Positions 18,433 through 28,098 of a DNA stretch of 64,000 bases are shown here, in pieces. The notes under the pieces were generated by a model that worked only from the letters and a program-made list of their open reading frames with translations, ran no database searches and was not told the origin of the DNA. Position 1 is the stretch's first letter, and the number at the start of each line of letters is the position of its first letter. The DNA comes from Roseiarcus sp963835955 (lineage in GTDB: Bacteria; Pseudomonadota; Alphaproteobacteria; Rhizobiales; Beijerinckiaceae): the NCBI GenBank assembly GCA_963835955.1, contig CAWIHZ010000010.1, forward strand, positions 102,168 to 166,167, read 5' to 3'. The position numbers were made by a program, and so were the translations under genes.

Positions 18433-19734
18433 ATGATCCCGCAGGACAATTTCGTCATCCTGGCCGAAGTGCGGCCGGATCGAGTCGAGGCGCTGCGCGC
18501 GCTCTTGGCGACGATGACGTTGCCCGGCGTCCCCGGCGCCGCCGACCCCGCCAACGCGCTGGCGCCTTTCGGCGCGTTCGATACGATCCATTTTGCCCGA
18601 TTTGTCGTGCTCGCGGACAACACGCTCGGCGACCGAGCGGCTTATCCTCGATTGCCGGCAGACGAGCCGACCTATCTCTGCCTGATGGTCGATTGCGACG
18701 GCGAGGCGACGGCTCTGCTGTCGCGCATGGCGAGAGAATGGCCGGGCCTCAAACAGATTTTCGCCTTCTGCGCGGATTTCGACCCGAACGCCGATCTGGA
18801 GCGCTGGCTCAACGCCCATCGCGTCCCTGCCTCGGCGTCCTATGTCAATTGGGTCGGGCGCAGCGTTGTGCAGGCGCGCGAGGAGTCGAAATTGCGCGAT
18901 CTCCTGCGCGACGCCCTGGCGCAAGCGGGAGAGCGCGAACCGCAACGCCTGCTCGCGGAATTGCGGCGCGCGGTCGGCGCCGGCGCGCCGCTGACCCCAA
19001 TTCCGCCGACCCCGCTCGACTGGCGGCTGCGCGATCTCGCCCATTTGCTGACGCCGATCGTCATTGCGGCGGCCTGCTTGTTCCTGTTCCCGCGAACGAC
19101 GGTCACGCTGGCGCTTATCGTCGTCGTCGTCTTTCTCATCGCGCTGCGCCGGCGCGAGCTGAGCGATCCGATCGTCGTCGACGCTTACGACTCCGCCTGG
19201 GTGGCGAAGCTTCGCCTTGGCGAAGATCACGACGTCACCAATCAATATACGGCCATGGGCTCGATCAAACCGGGCCGGTTCCGGCTCTGGCTCGAGCTCG
19301 TCGTCCTCTATGGGATCAATTGGGCGGCGCGCCATGTCGCCACCCGCGGGGCGCTGGGACGCATCGCGACCATCCATTTCGCCCATTGGGTCTTTCTCGA
19401 TTCGCGCCGCCGCGGCTTCTTCTGCAGCAATTACGACGGCGGCCACGAAGCCTATATGGACGATTTCATCAACAAGGCCGGATTCGGCCTCAATCTTTCG
19501 TTTTCAAGCTACATCGCCTATCCGCAAACCGATTGGCTCATCGCGAAGGGCGCGTGGCGCGAGCAGGATTTCAAGCGGTTCCAGCGGCGCCACCAGATCC
19601 CGACGGACGTATGGTACAAAGCCTATCCAGGGCTGACCGCGCGCGATCTCGCGCGCAACTCACGGATCCGCAACGGTTTCGAGAAGGCGGCGATGAGCGA
19701 CGATGAAATTCGGCGCTGGCTCGCGGAAATATAG
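18433..19734 (+). CDS. Uncharacterised membrane protein with two similar halves, DyP partner
   Basis: 433 residues from the ATG at 18433; the frame runs further upstream as Arg-rich non-coding-like sequence. The N-terminal half carries FDTIHFARFVVLADN (about residue 48). Two adjacent membrane helices follow near 200-240. The C-terminal half carries IATIHFAHWVFLDSR, echoing the first. This suggests a duplicated ferredoxin-like fold on either side of a hairpin anchor. The HFARFV-(L) pattern resembles strands seen in DyP-related proteins, but no haem ligand is evident. It lies 15 bp before the DyP peroxidase gene. The function is unknown. Confidence 0.7.
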   Translation: MIPQDNFVILAEVRPDRVEALRALLATMTLPGVPGAADPANALAPFGAFDTIHFARFVVLADNTLGDRAAYPRLPADEPTYLCLMVDCDGEATALLSRMAREWPGLKQIFAFCADFDPNADLERWLNAHRVPASASYVNWVGRSVVQAREESKLRDLLRDALAQAGEREPQRLLAELRRAVGAGAPLTPIPPTPLDWRLRDLAHLLTPIVIAAACLFLFPRTTVTLALIVVVVFLIALRRRELSDPIVVDAYDSAWVAKLRLGEDHDVTNQYTAMGSIKPGRFRLWLELVVLYGINWAARHVATRGALGRIATIHFAHWVFLDSRRRGFFCSNYDGGHEAYMDDFINKAGFGLNLSFSSYIAYPQTDWLIAKGAWREQDFKRFQRRHQIPTDVWYKAYPGLTARDLARNSRIRNGFEKAAMSDDEIRRWLAEI

Positions 19735-19749
19735 CGGGCGCGGGGCGAA

Positions 19750-21345
19750 ATGATGCGAGCCGACGTCGACAGAGCCGACATCCAGGCGATCGCCAGAACG
19801 GCCTTCGGCGCGCTGACGGGCGCGAGCTATCTGCTGCTGCGCGTCGCCGACGCGAGAGCCGCGAGGCCATGGCTCGGCGGCCTCCGGCCCGCGTCGCTCG
19901 CGGATCTGTCGTCAGGCGGGGTTCGCGTCCGCCTCACCGAGGCGACGCAGGTCGCCGTCACCGCCGCCGGACTGCGGGCGCTCGGCGTCGAGGAACGAAT
20001 CATCGAGCGTTTCGGTCCGGAATTCGTCGAGGGCATGGCGGCGAGCGAGAACCGCTCGCGGCGTCTCGGCGACATCGGCGCCAACGCGCCGGCGAACTGG
20101 CGCTGGGGGGTCGGCGAGAGAGAGCCGCATGTTTTGCTGATGTTGTTCGCGGAACCCGATCGCCTCGCCGGGTTCGAGGCCGAGACGCGCGCGGCCGCCG
20201 AGCGCGGCGGCATGGCGACGCTCGATCTTCGGCCGACCAGCGACATGGGCGGCCGGGAGCCCTTCGGCTTCGTCGATGGGGTGTCGCAGCCGAACTTCGA
20301 CTGGGATCGCGCGCGCACGCCCGGCGCCAAGGCCGATCACGCCTATACGAACCTCATCGCGCTCGGCGAACTGCTGCTGGGCTATCATAACGAATACGGC
20401 TATCCCGCCGAGACGCCGACGCTCGAGGAGAGCGAGCGAAACGCCGGTCTGCTTCCCGTTGCCGCGCATTCCTCCGGCGCCCGCGACCTCGGCCGCAACG
20501 GCTCCTATCTCGTCTACCGCGAATTGTCGCAGGACGTGCTCGGCTTCTGGCGCTGGATGGCGTCCGAATCGGCTCGGACCGGCGCCACTGCGGAATCGCT
20601 CGCCGAATCCGCGGTCGGCCGCGGTCTGAACGGCGCGCCCCTGCACGATTTCGAGGTCGGGATCGCCATCCCCGGCGTCGACCCGAATGATCTCGGCCGC
20701 AACGGCTTCGTGTTCGACGCCGATCCGGACGGCCTCTCTTGCCCGATCGGCGCCCATATCCGGCGCGCCAATCCGCGCACCGGCGACGCGCCTGCGGTCG
20801 ACGAAGGACCGATCGACAATCTGCTGACCATGCTGGGCCTCACGGTCCGTCGCCTGCGCAAGCCGACGTCTTCAACCCTGCCTTGGCCTAAAAACACAAC
20901 CGTCTGGCCATACCTGCGCTCGCAGGACGACGCGATCGCCTCGGCGCGCTTTCACCGCCTCCTGCGTCGCGGCCGCGAATACGGCAGAATGATCGACCGC
21001 GCGGCCGCGCTCGCCCCCACGAGCCCCGAGCCGGAAAGCGGGATTCAGTTCATCTGCCTCAACGCGAACATCGCGCGCCAGTTCGAATTCGTTCAGGGCG
21101 CGTGGCTCGCGAACGCGACTTTCGCCGGATTGAGCGGCGAACAAGACCCGTTGCTCGGAAATCGCGAGCCGTTCCCGGTTCCGCCGGTGAGCGTGGCCCC
21201 GCGGCCCACCGACAGCTTCACTCGACCTGGCGCCGAGCCGAATCGCCGACGCGCAACCGGCGTGCCGCAATTCGTTTTCGTGCGCGGCGGCGCATATTTT
21301 TTCCTGCCGGGTCTGGCGGCGCTGAAGTGGATCGCGAGCGACTGA
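19750..21345 (+). CDS. DyP-type haem peroxidase
   Basis: Dye-decolourising peroxidases reduce H2O2 or organic peroxides with a b-type haem. The 531-residue protein has the hallmark GFVDG at 173-177 (distal Asp176), the proximal haem His336 in CPIGAHIRRANPR, and the C-terminal FVRGGAYFFLPGL block. No Tat or Sec signal is visible, so it is probably cytoplasmic or membrane-associated through its neighbours. Its length fits the longer DyP classes. It is fourth in the patatin-1 operon and converges on the catalase-like gene. Confidence 0.92.
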   Translation: MMRADVDRADIQAIARTAFGALTGASYLLLRVADARAARPWLGGLRPASLADLSSGGVRVRLTEATQVAVTAAGLRALGVEERIIERFGPEFVEGMAASENRSRRLGDIGANAPANWRWGVGEREPHVLLMLFAEPDRLAGFEAETRAAAERGGMATLDLRPTSDMGGREPFGFVDGVSQPNFDWDRARTPGAKADHAYTNLIALGELLLGYHNEYGYPAETPTLEESERNAGLLPVAAHSSGARDLGRNGSYLVYRELSQDVLGFWRWMASESARTGATAESLAESAVGRGLNGAPLHDFEVGIAIPGVDPNDLGRNGFVFDADPDGLSCPIGAHIRRANPRTGDAPAVDEGPIDNLLTMLGLTVRRLRKPTSSTLPWPKNTTVWPYLRSQDDAIASARFHRLLRRGREYGRMIDRAAALAPTSPEPESGIQFICLNANIARQFEFVQGAWLANATFAGLSGEQDPLLGNREPFPVPPVSVAPRPTDSFTRPGAEPNRRRATGVPQFVFVRGGAYFFLPGLAALKWIASD

Positions 21346-21399
21346 CCGGGAAGCGAAGATCGAACGTCCGACGCATGAACCGCTCGCGCCGCCGCTCGC

Positions 21400-22611
21400 T
21401 CACGCGTCCTCGCGAACCCGAGCCTCCTCCTCTCCGAACCTTTCGTCGCCGGTCGGCTCGATATGGTCGACGCCATTCATCTTCTGCCGGAACTTCGCCA
21501 GCTCGTCATACATGCGCTTGCGCGCCCGGCTCTGATTGCCGAGCGGCCGATGGTCCGGCAGGCAGTGCCATGGGTTGAAGCGCAAATTGCGCGCGAAGGC
21601 GAACTGGCCAGGAGTGTCGAACTTTTGTCGGGGGATGCGCAGCGTCGCCACTGGCGCCCGCGGGGAGAGTTGCGTCGGCCATAGCACCGCGTTGTTCTCG
21701 ATCGGCATCAGAAACGGATCGGTCTGCAATTGCAGGCGCATTTCGATCTCGACGTCCATTTGATCGAGGGTGCGGATCATATTGTCGCGCAAGTAATTAT
21801 CCGGAGGCGAAAACGGCAGTCCAGGAATCTTCAGCGGCACTTTCGTCTTTGGCCAGAAGCTATATTGCATCGCCTGCCCCGGCCCCAAGAGATAGGGGAC
21901 GCACGAGTAGAACGTCGCTCCGAGCGGATTGGTCTGAGTCTCGTTCCACAGCGACTGCATCAGCATGTCGAGCAGGTGCGGACTGCGCGGGTCGATGAAA
22001 TGGAAAAACGGCAGATGGCGCCGGCTCCAATATTGCAGGCTCGCATTGGCTTTCACGTCGGGAGTGACGAAGCTCGGTGTGCAGACGGCGGTGAAGTCCT
22101 GCGTGTGCTTTTCATCGTCCCAGACTTTGTCCCCCTCGACGCCCATCACTTTCACGCTGATGCTGACGAAGCCGACGTCGTTGATGTCGGGTTCGATGTG
22201 CGGGCCGGGGCCTGAAAAGCGAACCCAGCAGCGATAGGTCCTCGGCGTCGCGAAGAGGCCGCGACGAAAGTTCTCGGGAAGCCCATCGTGGATCGTGAGT
22301 TCGCCGCGCACGAGCCCGTGCGTCTTGGTGTTGCCGGCGCGCTCGAACCCTCCTTGCGGGAAATCGCGCACAAGATGACGACGCATTTCGTCGATCATCG
22401 TCTGGACGTCCTGCTCCTCGCCGAGTTGGGGCGTTTCTTCGGCGAGCCCGACGTTCTCGCGGCTCCGCCGGAGATTGATGAGAGCCGTCAACAGCTGCGC
22501 CAGCGGCGCCCGAAAAACCGCGTTGAAGGCCGGGCGCAGGAACGGCTGCTCGATCCGGCGCTCGAAATGCAGGAAAATCTCGAACATGCGATGAATGAGC
22601 CTGAGGAGCAT
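21400..22611 (-). CDS. Catalase-like haem protein (catalase-related / AOS-like)
   Basis: 403 residues from the ATG at 22611; a GTG at 22677 would add 22 residues. Catalase-superfamily features are a distal-type His98 in TKTHG, the HDGLPENFRRGLF segment, and RKRMY (364-368), matching the RxxxY proximal tyrosine motif. It also has the NPWHCLPDHRPLGNQ block of small catalase-related proteins. The region FEIFLHFERRIEQP near the N-terminus is amphipathic and may associate with membrane. Relatives include the allene-oxide-synthase-like domains that act on lipid hydroperoxides, so the substrate may be a lipid peroxide instead of H2O2. It is divergent from the cytochrome gene. Confidence 0.8.
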   Translation of the reverse strand: MLLRLIHRMFEIFLHFERRIEQPFLRPAFNAVFRAPLAQLLTALINLRRSRENVGLAEETPQLGEEQDVQTMIDEMRRHLVRDFPQGGFERAGNTKTHGLVRGELTIHDGLPENFRRGLFATPRTYRCWVRFSGPGPHIEPDINDVGFVSISVKVMGVEGDKVWDDEKHTQDFTAVCTPSFVTPDVKANASLQYWSRRHLPFFHFIDPRSPHLLDMLMQSLWNETQTNPLGATFYSCVPYLLGPGQAMQYSFWPKTKVPLKIPGLPFSPPDNYLRDNMIRTLDQMDVEIEMRLQLQTDPFLMPIENNAVLWPTQLSPRAPVATLRIPRQKFDTPGQFAFARNLRFNPWHCLPDHRPLGNQSRARKRMYDELAKFRQKMNGVDHIEPTGDERFGEEEARVREDA

Positions 22612-22905
22612 CGCAAATCCACTGCTCGATGACCGGCGGCGTAAGGGGCGCGAGCGTACAACGTCGAGCTCGAGCACAATTTAGGGCGCCGACGTCTCGA
22701 GCCCAGCCGCCGCCGACGGCGCAGTCTGGCATAAGCCGGCCGGGAAACCAAAATTCAAGCGGCCCGAGAAAACGGGCGCTATTGCGCGCAGCTTTGAAAG
22801 GCGCAAAAATAATTGTCCTAACTGAGGCGCGGCGCTGGCCGGCGAATCGCGGCGCCGAATCGCCAAGGTCAGCGTCGGAGCGTCTTTGGGGCCGAGGAGG
22901 GGACT

Positions 22906-25398
22906 ATGCCAAATTGGAGAGTGTCCGCCCGCTTCCTCGCGCTCGCGATCCTGGCATTGACCGCAACGGGCGGCGATCGCTCGTTCGCGGACGCCGGCGC
23001 GGCGCCGCTCGACGAGGCGCAATTGGTCGGCCGAAGCGAGGCGAGCTTGCCGCAGGCGGGCGAGGATTTTTTCCACGACATGGACAACGGCGTGCAGTTG
23101 ACGCCGGAGGAGGTCCGGGGCCGCAACATGTGGCTGGTCTGGACCGGCGGCGACGACCGTTTCTGGGACGAGGTCACCAAGGACAGTCTGGCGACCTTCG
23201 ATCTGCTCAAGATCGTAACTTCACACCCCAGCCAGACCTATTGCGGCGGCCAGCATTGCGACCGCGACTCGCGCTGGCATTGGCTCGGCGCGGTCAGCGA
23301 ACCGTGCTTCGAAAAGCCGACCGCGCCCGATCCGCGGCGATTTGGGCTTTGGCTCGACGTGCGCGGCGCGAACTGCCCCCCCGATCCATTCGAAGACGAG
23401 ACCAAATATCCAGGCGTGAAAATCGGCGCGCGCGGAACGACGTTCAAGGACGGGTCGAAACTGCCGGTCGGCTCCTATTTCGGCTACGACACCGGGATTC
23501 TCGGCCTGCGCCTATTTCCCAATCCCGCCTTCAATGAGGCCGCCGAGGAAAAGTGGGACCCGAAGCGTTATTACACTGACCCGAATTATTATAACGATCC
23601 CGATCTCATCCGTCCCTATCGCGTCGGCATGGCGTGCGGATTCTGTCATGTCGGGCCGAGCCCGATCCACCCGCCCGCCGATCCGGCCCATCCGCAATGG
23701 GCCGACCTCAATTCGACCGTCGGCAGCCAGTATCTATGGATGGATCGCGTCTTCGTCTACGCCGCCGATTTGAAGACCTTCATGTATCAGCTGGTCCATT
23801 CTTATCCGCCAGGGACGATGGACACCTCGCTGGTCTCGACCGACTACATCAACAATCCGCGCACGATGAACGCGATCTATTTGCTCGGGCCGCGGCTTGC
23901 CGAGGCGAAGGTCTGGGGCAAGGAAACCCTCAAGGGCGGCGAGCTCAACAACAAACAGCTCGCCGGCTTTTTTGACCCGCCGGACACCTCGTGGTCGCCA
24001 CGGGTGCTCAAGGACGGCTCCGATTCGGTCGGCGTCATGGGCGCGCTCAATCGCGTCTATATCAACATCGGACTCTACAGCGAAGAATGGATGCGGCATT
24101 TCAATCCGTTCTTCGGCGGGGCGCCGATCACCGCGATCGAGATCGCGACCGCGGAGAAGAATTCCGCCTATTGGCGTGCGACCGAGGCCGGCACGCCCGA
24201 CATGGCGAAGTTTCTTCTCAAGGCGGCTCAGCCCGACCCGCTGGCGGAGGCGCCGGGCGGTCAGAAATATCTGACCGCCGACGCCGCGACGCTTGATCGC
24301 GGCAAGAAGGTGTTCGCAGAGACCTGCGCGCGCTGCCATTCCAGCAAATTGCCCGAAGAGGCGAGGGCCAAAATGGCGCCCGGCGGCTGTTCGGGACCGA
24401 ACTATCTCGCCTGCTTCAATCGTTACTGGGCCTACACGAAGAAGGACGAATTCAAGGCGAAGATGCGCGCAATCGTCGCCGCGCCCGATTTCCTCAAGGA
24501 CAATTTCCTCTCCAACGAGGCGCGCATTCCGGTCACGCTGCTGCGCACCAACGCCTGCAGCCCGCTCGCCACCAACGCGATCCGCAACAACATCTGGGAT
24601 AATTTCTCTTCGGAGACCTACAAGGACCTGCCCTCGGTCGGAAAAGTCACCGTGCAGGACCCGTTCACCGGGGCGCGCTGGCAATACACGATGCCTGGCG
24701 GCGGACGCGGCTTTACCCGCGTGCCGTCGTTGGTCAGCGTCTGGTCGAGCGCGCCGTTGCTGCTCAACAACCGCCTGGGGCGGTTTTCCGACGACGTCTC
24801 GGTCGACGGGCGGATGAAAGTCTTCAACGAGGCGATCGAACAGCTGCTGTGGCCGGAGAAGCGCGAGCGCGAAAAGGGCTTCGATGGCGTCATCGCGCGC
24901 ACGACGGAGCGGAGCTATGTGAAGATTCCCGCGCGCAGCATTCCGATTCAACTGCAGAACCTCGTCCGCTCGTTGCCGGCGGCGCCATTCAGGAAGCTTT
25001 TCGACCAGGACGGAGATTTCGTGCTGGGGCCGATCCCGAAGGGCTTTCCGATCAACCTCGCCGCGAACTACCAGCCGTTGGCTGACGTCGGCTTCGACAA
25101 GTGGGTGTCCCACGAAGTGAACTTCACCCAACTGATCGGGAAGTTCCTCTTGAATTGGCCGAGCCTCGACCTGAACGCCGACGACACGCAGATTCTGGCG
25201 TGGGCTGCAAAGTTGCGCGGACCGCTGTTGCAGCTTCTCAAGTGCCCTGATTTCGTGGTCAATCGCGGCCATTATTTCGGTACCGCCGAATTCAACAACA
25301 CCGCCGGCCTCAGTCGCGACGAAAGAGCCTTCGGCTCCGAACCGCCGCTGAGCGACGCCGACAAGCGCGCGTTGATCGAATTCATCAAGACGTTCTGA
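22906..25398 (+). CDS. Large secreted di-haem cytochrome c (peroxidase/oxygenase-like)
   Basis: 830 residues with a signal peptide (cleavage near 28, ending RSFA). Two c-type haem sites: CGFCH at 244-248 and CARCH at 474-478. The wide spacing (230 residues) and large size differ from ordinary di-haem cytochrome c peroxidases (about 320 residues). They are nearer to RoxA-type rubber oxygenases (about 680 residues, haems about 200 apart), though I cannot claim that identity. Extra cysteines near 113-157 may form disulfides. The product is periplasmic. The GMC oxidoreductase follows after 2 bp, so the pair probably passes electrons: flavoprotein dehydrogenase to cytochrome. Confidence 0.85.
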   Translation: MPNWRVSARFLALAILALTATGGDRSFADAGAAPLDEAQLVGRSEASLPQAGEDFFHDMDNGVQLTPEEVRGRNMWLVWTGGDDRFWDEVTKDSLATFDLLKIVTSHPSQTYCGGQHCDRDSRWHWLGAVSEPCFEKPTAPDPRRFGLWLDVRGANCPPDPFEDETKYPGVKIGARGTTFKDGSKLPVGSYFGYDTGILGLRLFPNPAFNEAAEEKWDPKRYYTDPNYYNDPDLIRPYRVGMACGFCHVGPSPIHPPADPAHPQWADLNSTVGSQYLWMDRVFVYAADLKTFMYQLVHSYPPGTMDTSLVSTDYINNPRTMNAIYLLGPRLAEAKVWGKETLKGGELNNKQLAGFFDPPDTSWSPRVLKDGSDSVGVMGALNRVYINIGLYSEEWMRHFNPFFGGAPITAIEIATAEKNSAYWRATEAGTPDMAKFLLKAAQPDPLAEAPGGQKYLTADAATLDRGKKVFAETCARCHSSKLPEEARAKMAPGGCSGPNYLACFNRYWAYTKKDEFKAKMRAIVAAPDFLKDNFLSNEARIPVTLLRTNACSPLATNAIRNNIWDNFSSETYKDLPSVGKVTVQDPFTGARWQYTMPGGGRGFTRVPSLVSVWSSAPLLLNNRLGRFSDDVSVDGRMKVFNEAIEQLLWPEKREREKGFDGVIARTTERSYVKIPARSIPIQLQNLVRSLPAAPFRKLFDQDGDFVLGPIPKGFPINLAANYQPLADVGFDKWVSHEVNFTQLIGKFLLNWPSLDLNADDTQILAWAAKLRGPLLQLLKCPDFVVNRGHYFGTAEFNNTAGLSRDERAFGSEPPLSDADKRALIEFIKTF

Positions 25399-25400
25399 AA

Positions 25401-27296
25401 ATGGCGGCGCCGACGGCCGACGCCTTCGATTATGTCGTGGTCGGCTCCGGGGCGGGCGGGGGCACGCTCGCCGCCCGTCTCGCCGAAGCCGGGATGAAGG
25501 TGCTCGTCCTCGAGGCGGGCGCCGATCCGGAGGCGTCCGACGTCCGCGCCCCCGGCCTGCCGGAAGATTACGACGTTCCCGCGTTCCATCCGTTCGCCTC
25601 CGAAAACAAGGCGATGGCGTGGAACTTCATGGTTCACGACTTTGGCGACGATGGCGAGCGCCGCAGCCGTCCCGCGGACGATCCGCCGCCCGGCGCCCTT
25701 TACCCCCGCGCCTCGACGCTTGGCGGCTGCACCGCCCACAACGCGATGATCCTGATGGCGCCCCACGATTCGGACTGGAACGCGATCGCCGAGCTGACCG
25801 GCGACGAATCGTGGCGGGCCGAGAACATGCGCCGCTATTTCGAACGCATCGAGGATTGCCGGTATCGTCCCTGGCGACGGCTGCTCGCGTTGGCGACGGC
25901 CGGCCGTCTCAACCCATCCGGCCACGGCTGGGATGGATGGCTAAGCGCCGAGCGGCCCTTGCCGGCAAAAGCCTTCGCGGACATCGCGCTGATGTCGGTG
26001 ATTTGGGAAGCCGTCAGAGCCGATCTCTTCGGCGCGCCCAAGACCGCGTTCGCGCGCGCGATTTCCGGGCTGAGGCGGGTCGTCGAGCGGCTGGCGCGGA
26101 TCGCCATCGGAGAGGACGACCCGAATGACCAGCGCTCGGGCGGGCTGCTCGGCGAGGGGCTCACCAAGGTTCCGCTCTCGACCTGCGACGGCCGGCGGCG
26201 CGGCGCGCGCGAGCGCGTGCGCGCCGCGGCGCGCGAACATGGGCTCCGCGTCGAATACGACGCATTGGCGACGCGGGTTGTGTTCGATGCCGACAATCGC
26301 GCGGTCGGAGTCGAATACCTCAAGGGCCGCAATCTCTATCGCGCCTCGCCCGAGGCCAGTCGCCAAGACGGAGAGCCGAGGCGCGTCGAGGCGCGCCGCG
26401 AAGTCATTCTGGCCGGGGGCGCGTTCAATACGCCCCAGCTTCTCATGCTTTCCGGCGTTGGGCCGAAGGATCGACTCGCCGCGCTTGGCGTCGAAGCGCG
26501 CGTTCCCCTGGAAGGGGTCGGCCGCAACCTGCAGGATCGCTATGAAATCGGCGTCATCCACAAGGCCGCGCGGCCCTGGGCGTGCCTCGCGGGCGCGCGA
26601 CTCGCGGTCGGCGATCCCGTCTACCGCGAATGGCTGCGGGGCCGGGGCATGTATGTCACCAACGGCGCGGCGATCGCCTTCTCCCTGCGCTCGAAGGCGG
26701 CTCGGGACAACCCGGATTTGTTCGTCATGGCCCTGTTGACCCGCTTCTCGGGCTATTTCCCTGGCTATTCGGACGTCATCCGAGCCAGTCGCGACGACCT
26801 CACGTTTTCAGTGCTGAAAGCGCACACCAACAACCGCGGCGGAACGGTGAGGCTGGCGTCCGCTGACCCGCGCGACCCGCCCCGCATCGACTTCAATTAT
26901 TTCGAGGAAGGGACGGACGAGAGCGGCGACGATCTCACGGCCGTCGTCGACGGCGTTCGTCGCGTCCGCGATATGACCGCGGCGTTGACGCGGCTCGGCG
27001 TGCTTCATGCCGAGGACACCCCTGGCGCGGCGTTGGCGGACGACGCCGCGCTCAAGCAGTTCATCCGCGCCAACGCCTGGGGCCACCACGCGTCCTGCAC
27101 CTGTCCGATCGGCCCGGTCGAGCGCGGAGGCGTTCTGGACGCGGATTTTAAAGTGCACGGAACGCGGAGCTTGCGGGTGGTTGACGCCAGCGTCTTTCCC
27201 CGCATCCCCGGCTTCTTCATCGTCTGCGCGATCTACATGATCGCCGAGAAGGCGGCGGACGTGATCCTCGCCGCGGCGGAAAGCGCCAGGCATTGA
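25401..27296 (+). CDS. GMC-family FAD oxidoreductase
   Basis: 631 residues. FAD-binding VVVGSGAGGGTLAARLAEAG comes at 11-30. STLGGCTAHNAM follows, then the C-terminal catalytic His region (ANAWGHHASCTCPIG) and the family ending VVDASVFPRIPGFFIVCAIYMIAEKAAD. GMC enzymes oxidise alcohols, sugars or sterols. No secretion signal is present, though it is coupled to a secreted cytochrome, so electron transfer would need export with a partner or a quinone. The gene starts 2 bp after the cytochrome stop. Confidence 0.9.
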   Translation: MAAPTADAFDYVVVGSGAGGGTLAARLAEAGMKVLVLEAGADPEASDVRAPGLPEDYDVPAFHPFASENKAMAWNFMVHDFGDDGERRSRPADDPPPGALYPRASTLGGCTAHNAMILMAPHDSDWNAIAELTGDESWRAENMRRYFERIEDCRYRPWRRLLALATAGRLNPSGHGWDGWLSAERPLPAKAFADIALMSVIWEAVRADLFGAPKTAFARAISGLRRVVERLARIAIGEDDPNDQRSGGLLGEGLTKVPLSTCDGRRRGARERVRAAAREHGLRVEYDALATRVVFDADNRAVGVEYLKGRNLYRASPEASRQDGEPRRVEARREVILAGGAFNTPQLLMLSGVGPKDRLAALGVEARVPLEGVGRNLQDRYEIGVIHKAARPWACLAGARLAVGDPVYREWLRGRGMYVTNGAAIAFSLRSKAARDNPDLFVMALLTRFSGYFPGYSDVIRASRDDLTFSVLKAHTNNRGGTVRLASADPRDPPRIDFNYFEEGTDESGDDLTAVVDGVRRVRDMTAALTRLGVLHAEDTPGAALADDAALKQFIRANAWGHHASCTCPIGPVERGGVLDADFKVHGTRSLRVVDASVFPRIPGFFIVCAIYMIAEKAADVILAAAESARH

Positions 27297-27309
27297 TTCA
27301 GAGCAAGCC

Positions 27310-28083
27310 ATGACCGCATCCAAACTCTTCGACCTTTCCGGCAAGACGGCGCTGGTCACCGGGTCTTCCGGCGGTCTGGGGCTGGCGATGGCGCGGGGCC
27401 TTGCCCAGGCCGGCGCTGCGATTGTTCTCAACGGGCGCGACGAGGATAGGCTGGCGACGGCGGCCAAGAGCTTCGAGGCCGCGGGCAAAAGCGCCGCTTC
27501 GCGCGCGTTCGACGTCGCCGACGAGGCCGCGGTCTTGCGCGCGTTCGAGCGTTTCGACGCCGAGGGCGTCGCCATCGACATTCTCGTCAACAACGCCGGG
27601 GTTCAGTTGCGCAAGCCGATGCTCGAGCTTTCGAGCGACGAATGGCGGCGCGTCGTCGACACCCACCTCACCGCCGCGTTCCAGATCGGCCGCGAGGCCG
27701 CGCGGCGCATGATCGCGCGCGGGAAGGGCGGCAAGATCATCAATATCGCCTCGCTCGCCAGTGAAGTCGCGCGCGCGACCATCGCCCCCTACACCGCCGC
27801 CAAGGGAGGCATGAAGATGCTGACCCGATCGATGGCGGCGGAGTGGGCGCGGCACGACATTCAGGCCAATGCGATCGGGCCAGGCTACATCGTCACCGAG
27901 ATGAATCGGGCCCTGATCGACGACGCCAAATTCGACGCCTGGGTCAAGACCCGCACGCCGTCGGGGCGTTGGGGCCAGCCCGACGATCTTGTGGGCGTCG
28001 CGGTCTTCCTCGCCTCGCCCGCCTCGGCCTATGTGAACGGGCAGATCATCTATGTCGACGGCGGGCTGCTCGCCGTCATCTGA
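27310..28083 (+). CDS. SDR oxidoreductase, gluconate 5-dehydrogenase-like
   Basis: 257 residues. Classical short-chain dehydrogenase with cofactor motif TGSSGGLG (near 19-26), NNAGV, catalytic Ser in NIASLASEV, YTAAK, and the C-terminal end SAYVNGQIIYVDGGLLAVI. It is closest in style to IdnO/gluconate 5-dehydrogenases acting on sugar acids. It starts 13 bp after the GMC gene and is followed by dgoK and dgoA, which supports a sugar-acid substrate. Confidence 0.85.
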   Translation: MTASKLFDLSGKTALVTGSSGGLGLAMARGLAQAGAAIVLNGRDEDRLATAAKSFEAAGKSAASRAFDVADEAAVLRAFERFDAEGVAIDILVNNAGVQLRKPMLELSSDEWRRVVDTHLTAAFQIGREAARRMIARGKGGKIINIASLASEVARATIAPYTAAKGGMKMLTRSMAAEWARHDIQANAIGPGYIVTEMNRALIDDAKFDAWVKTRTPSGRWGQPDDLVGVAVFLASPASAYVNGQIIYVDGGLLAVI

Positions 28084-28098
28084 AAGGCGCCTAGAACC

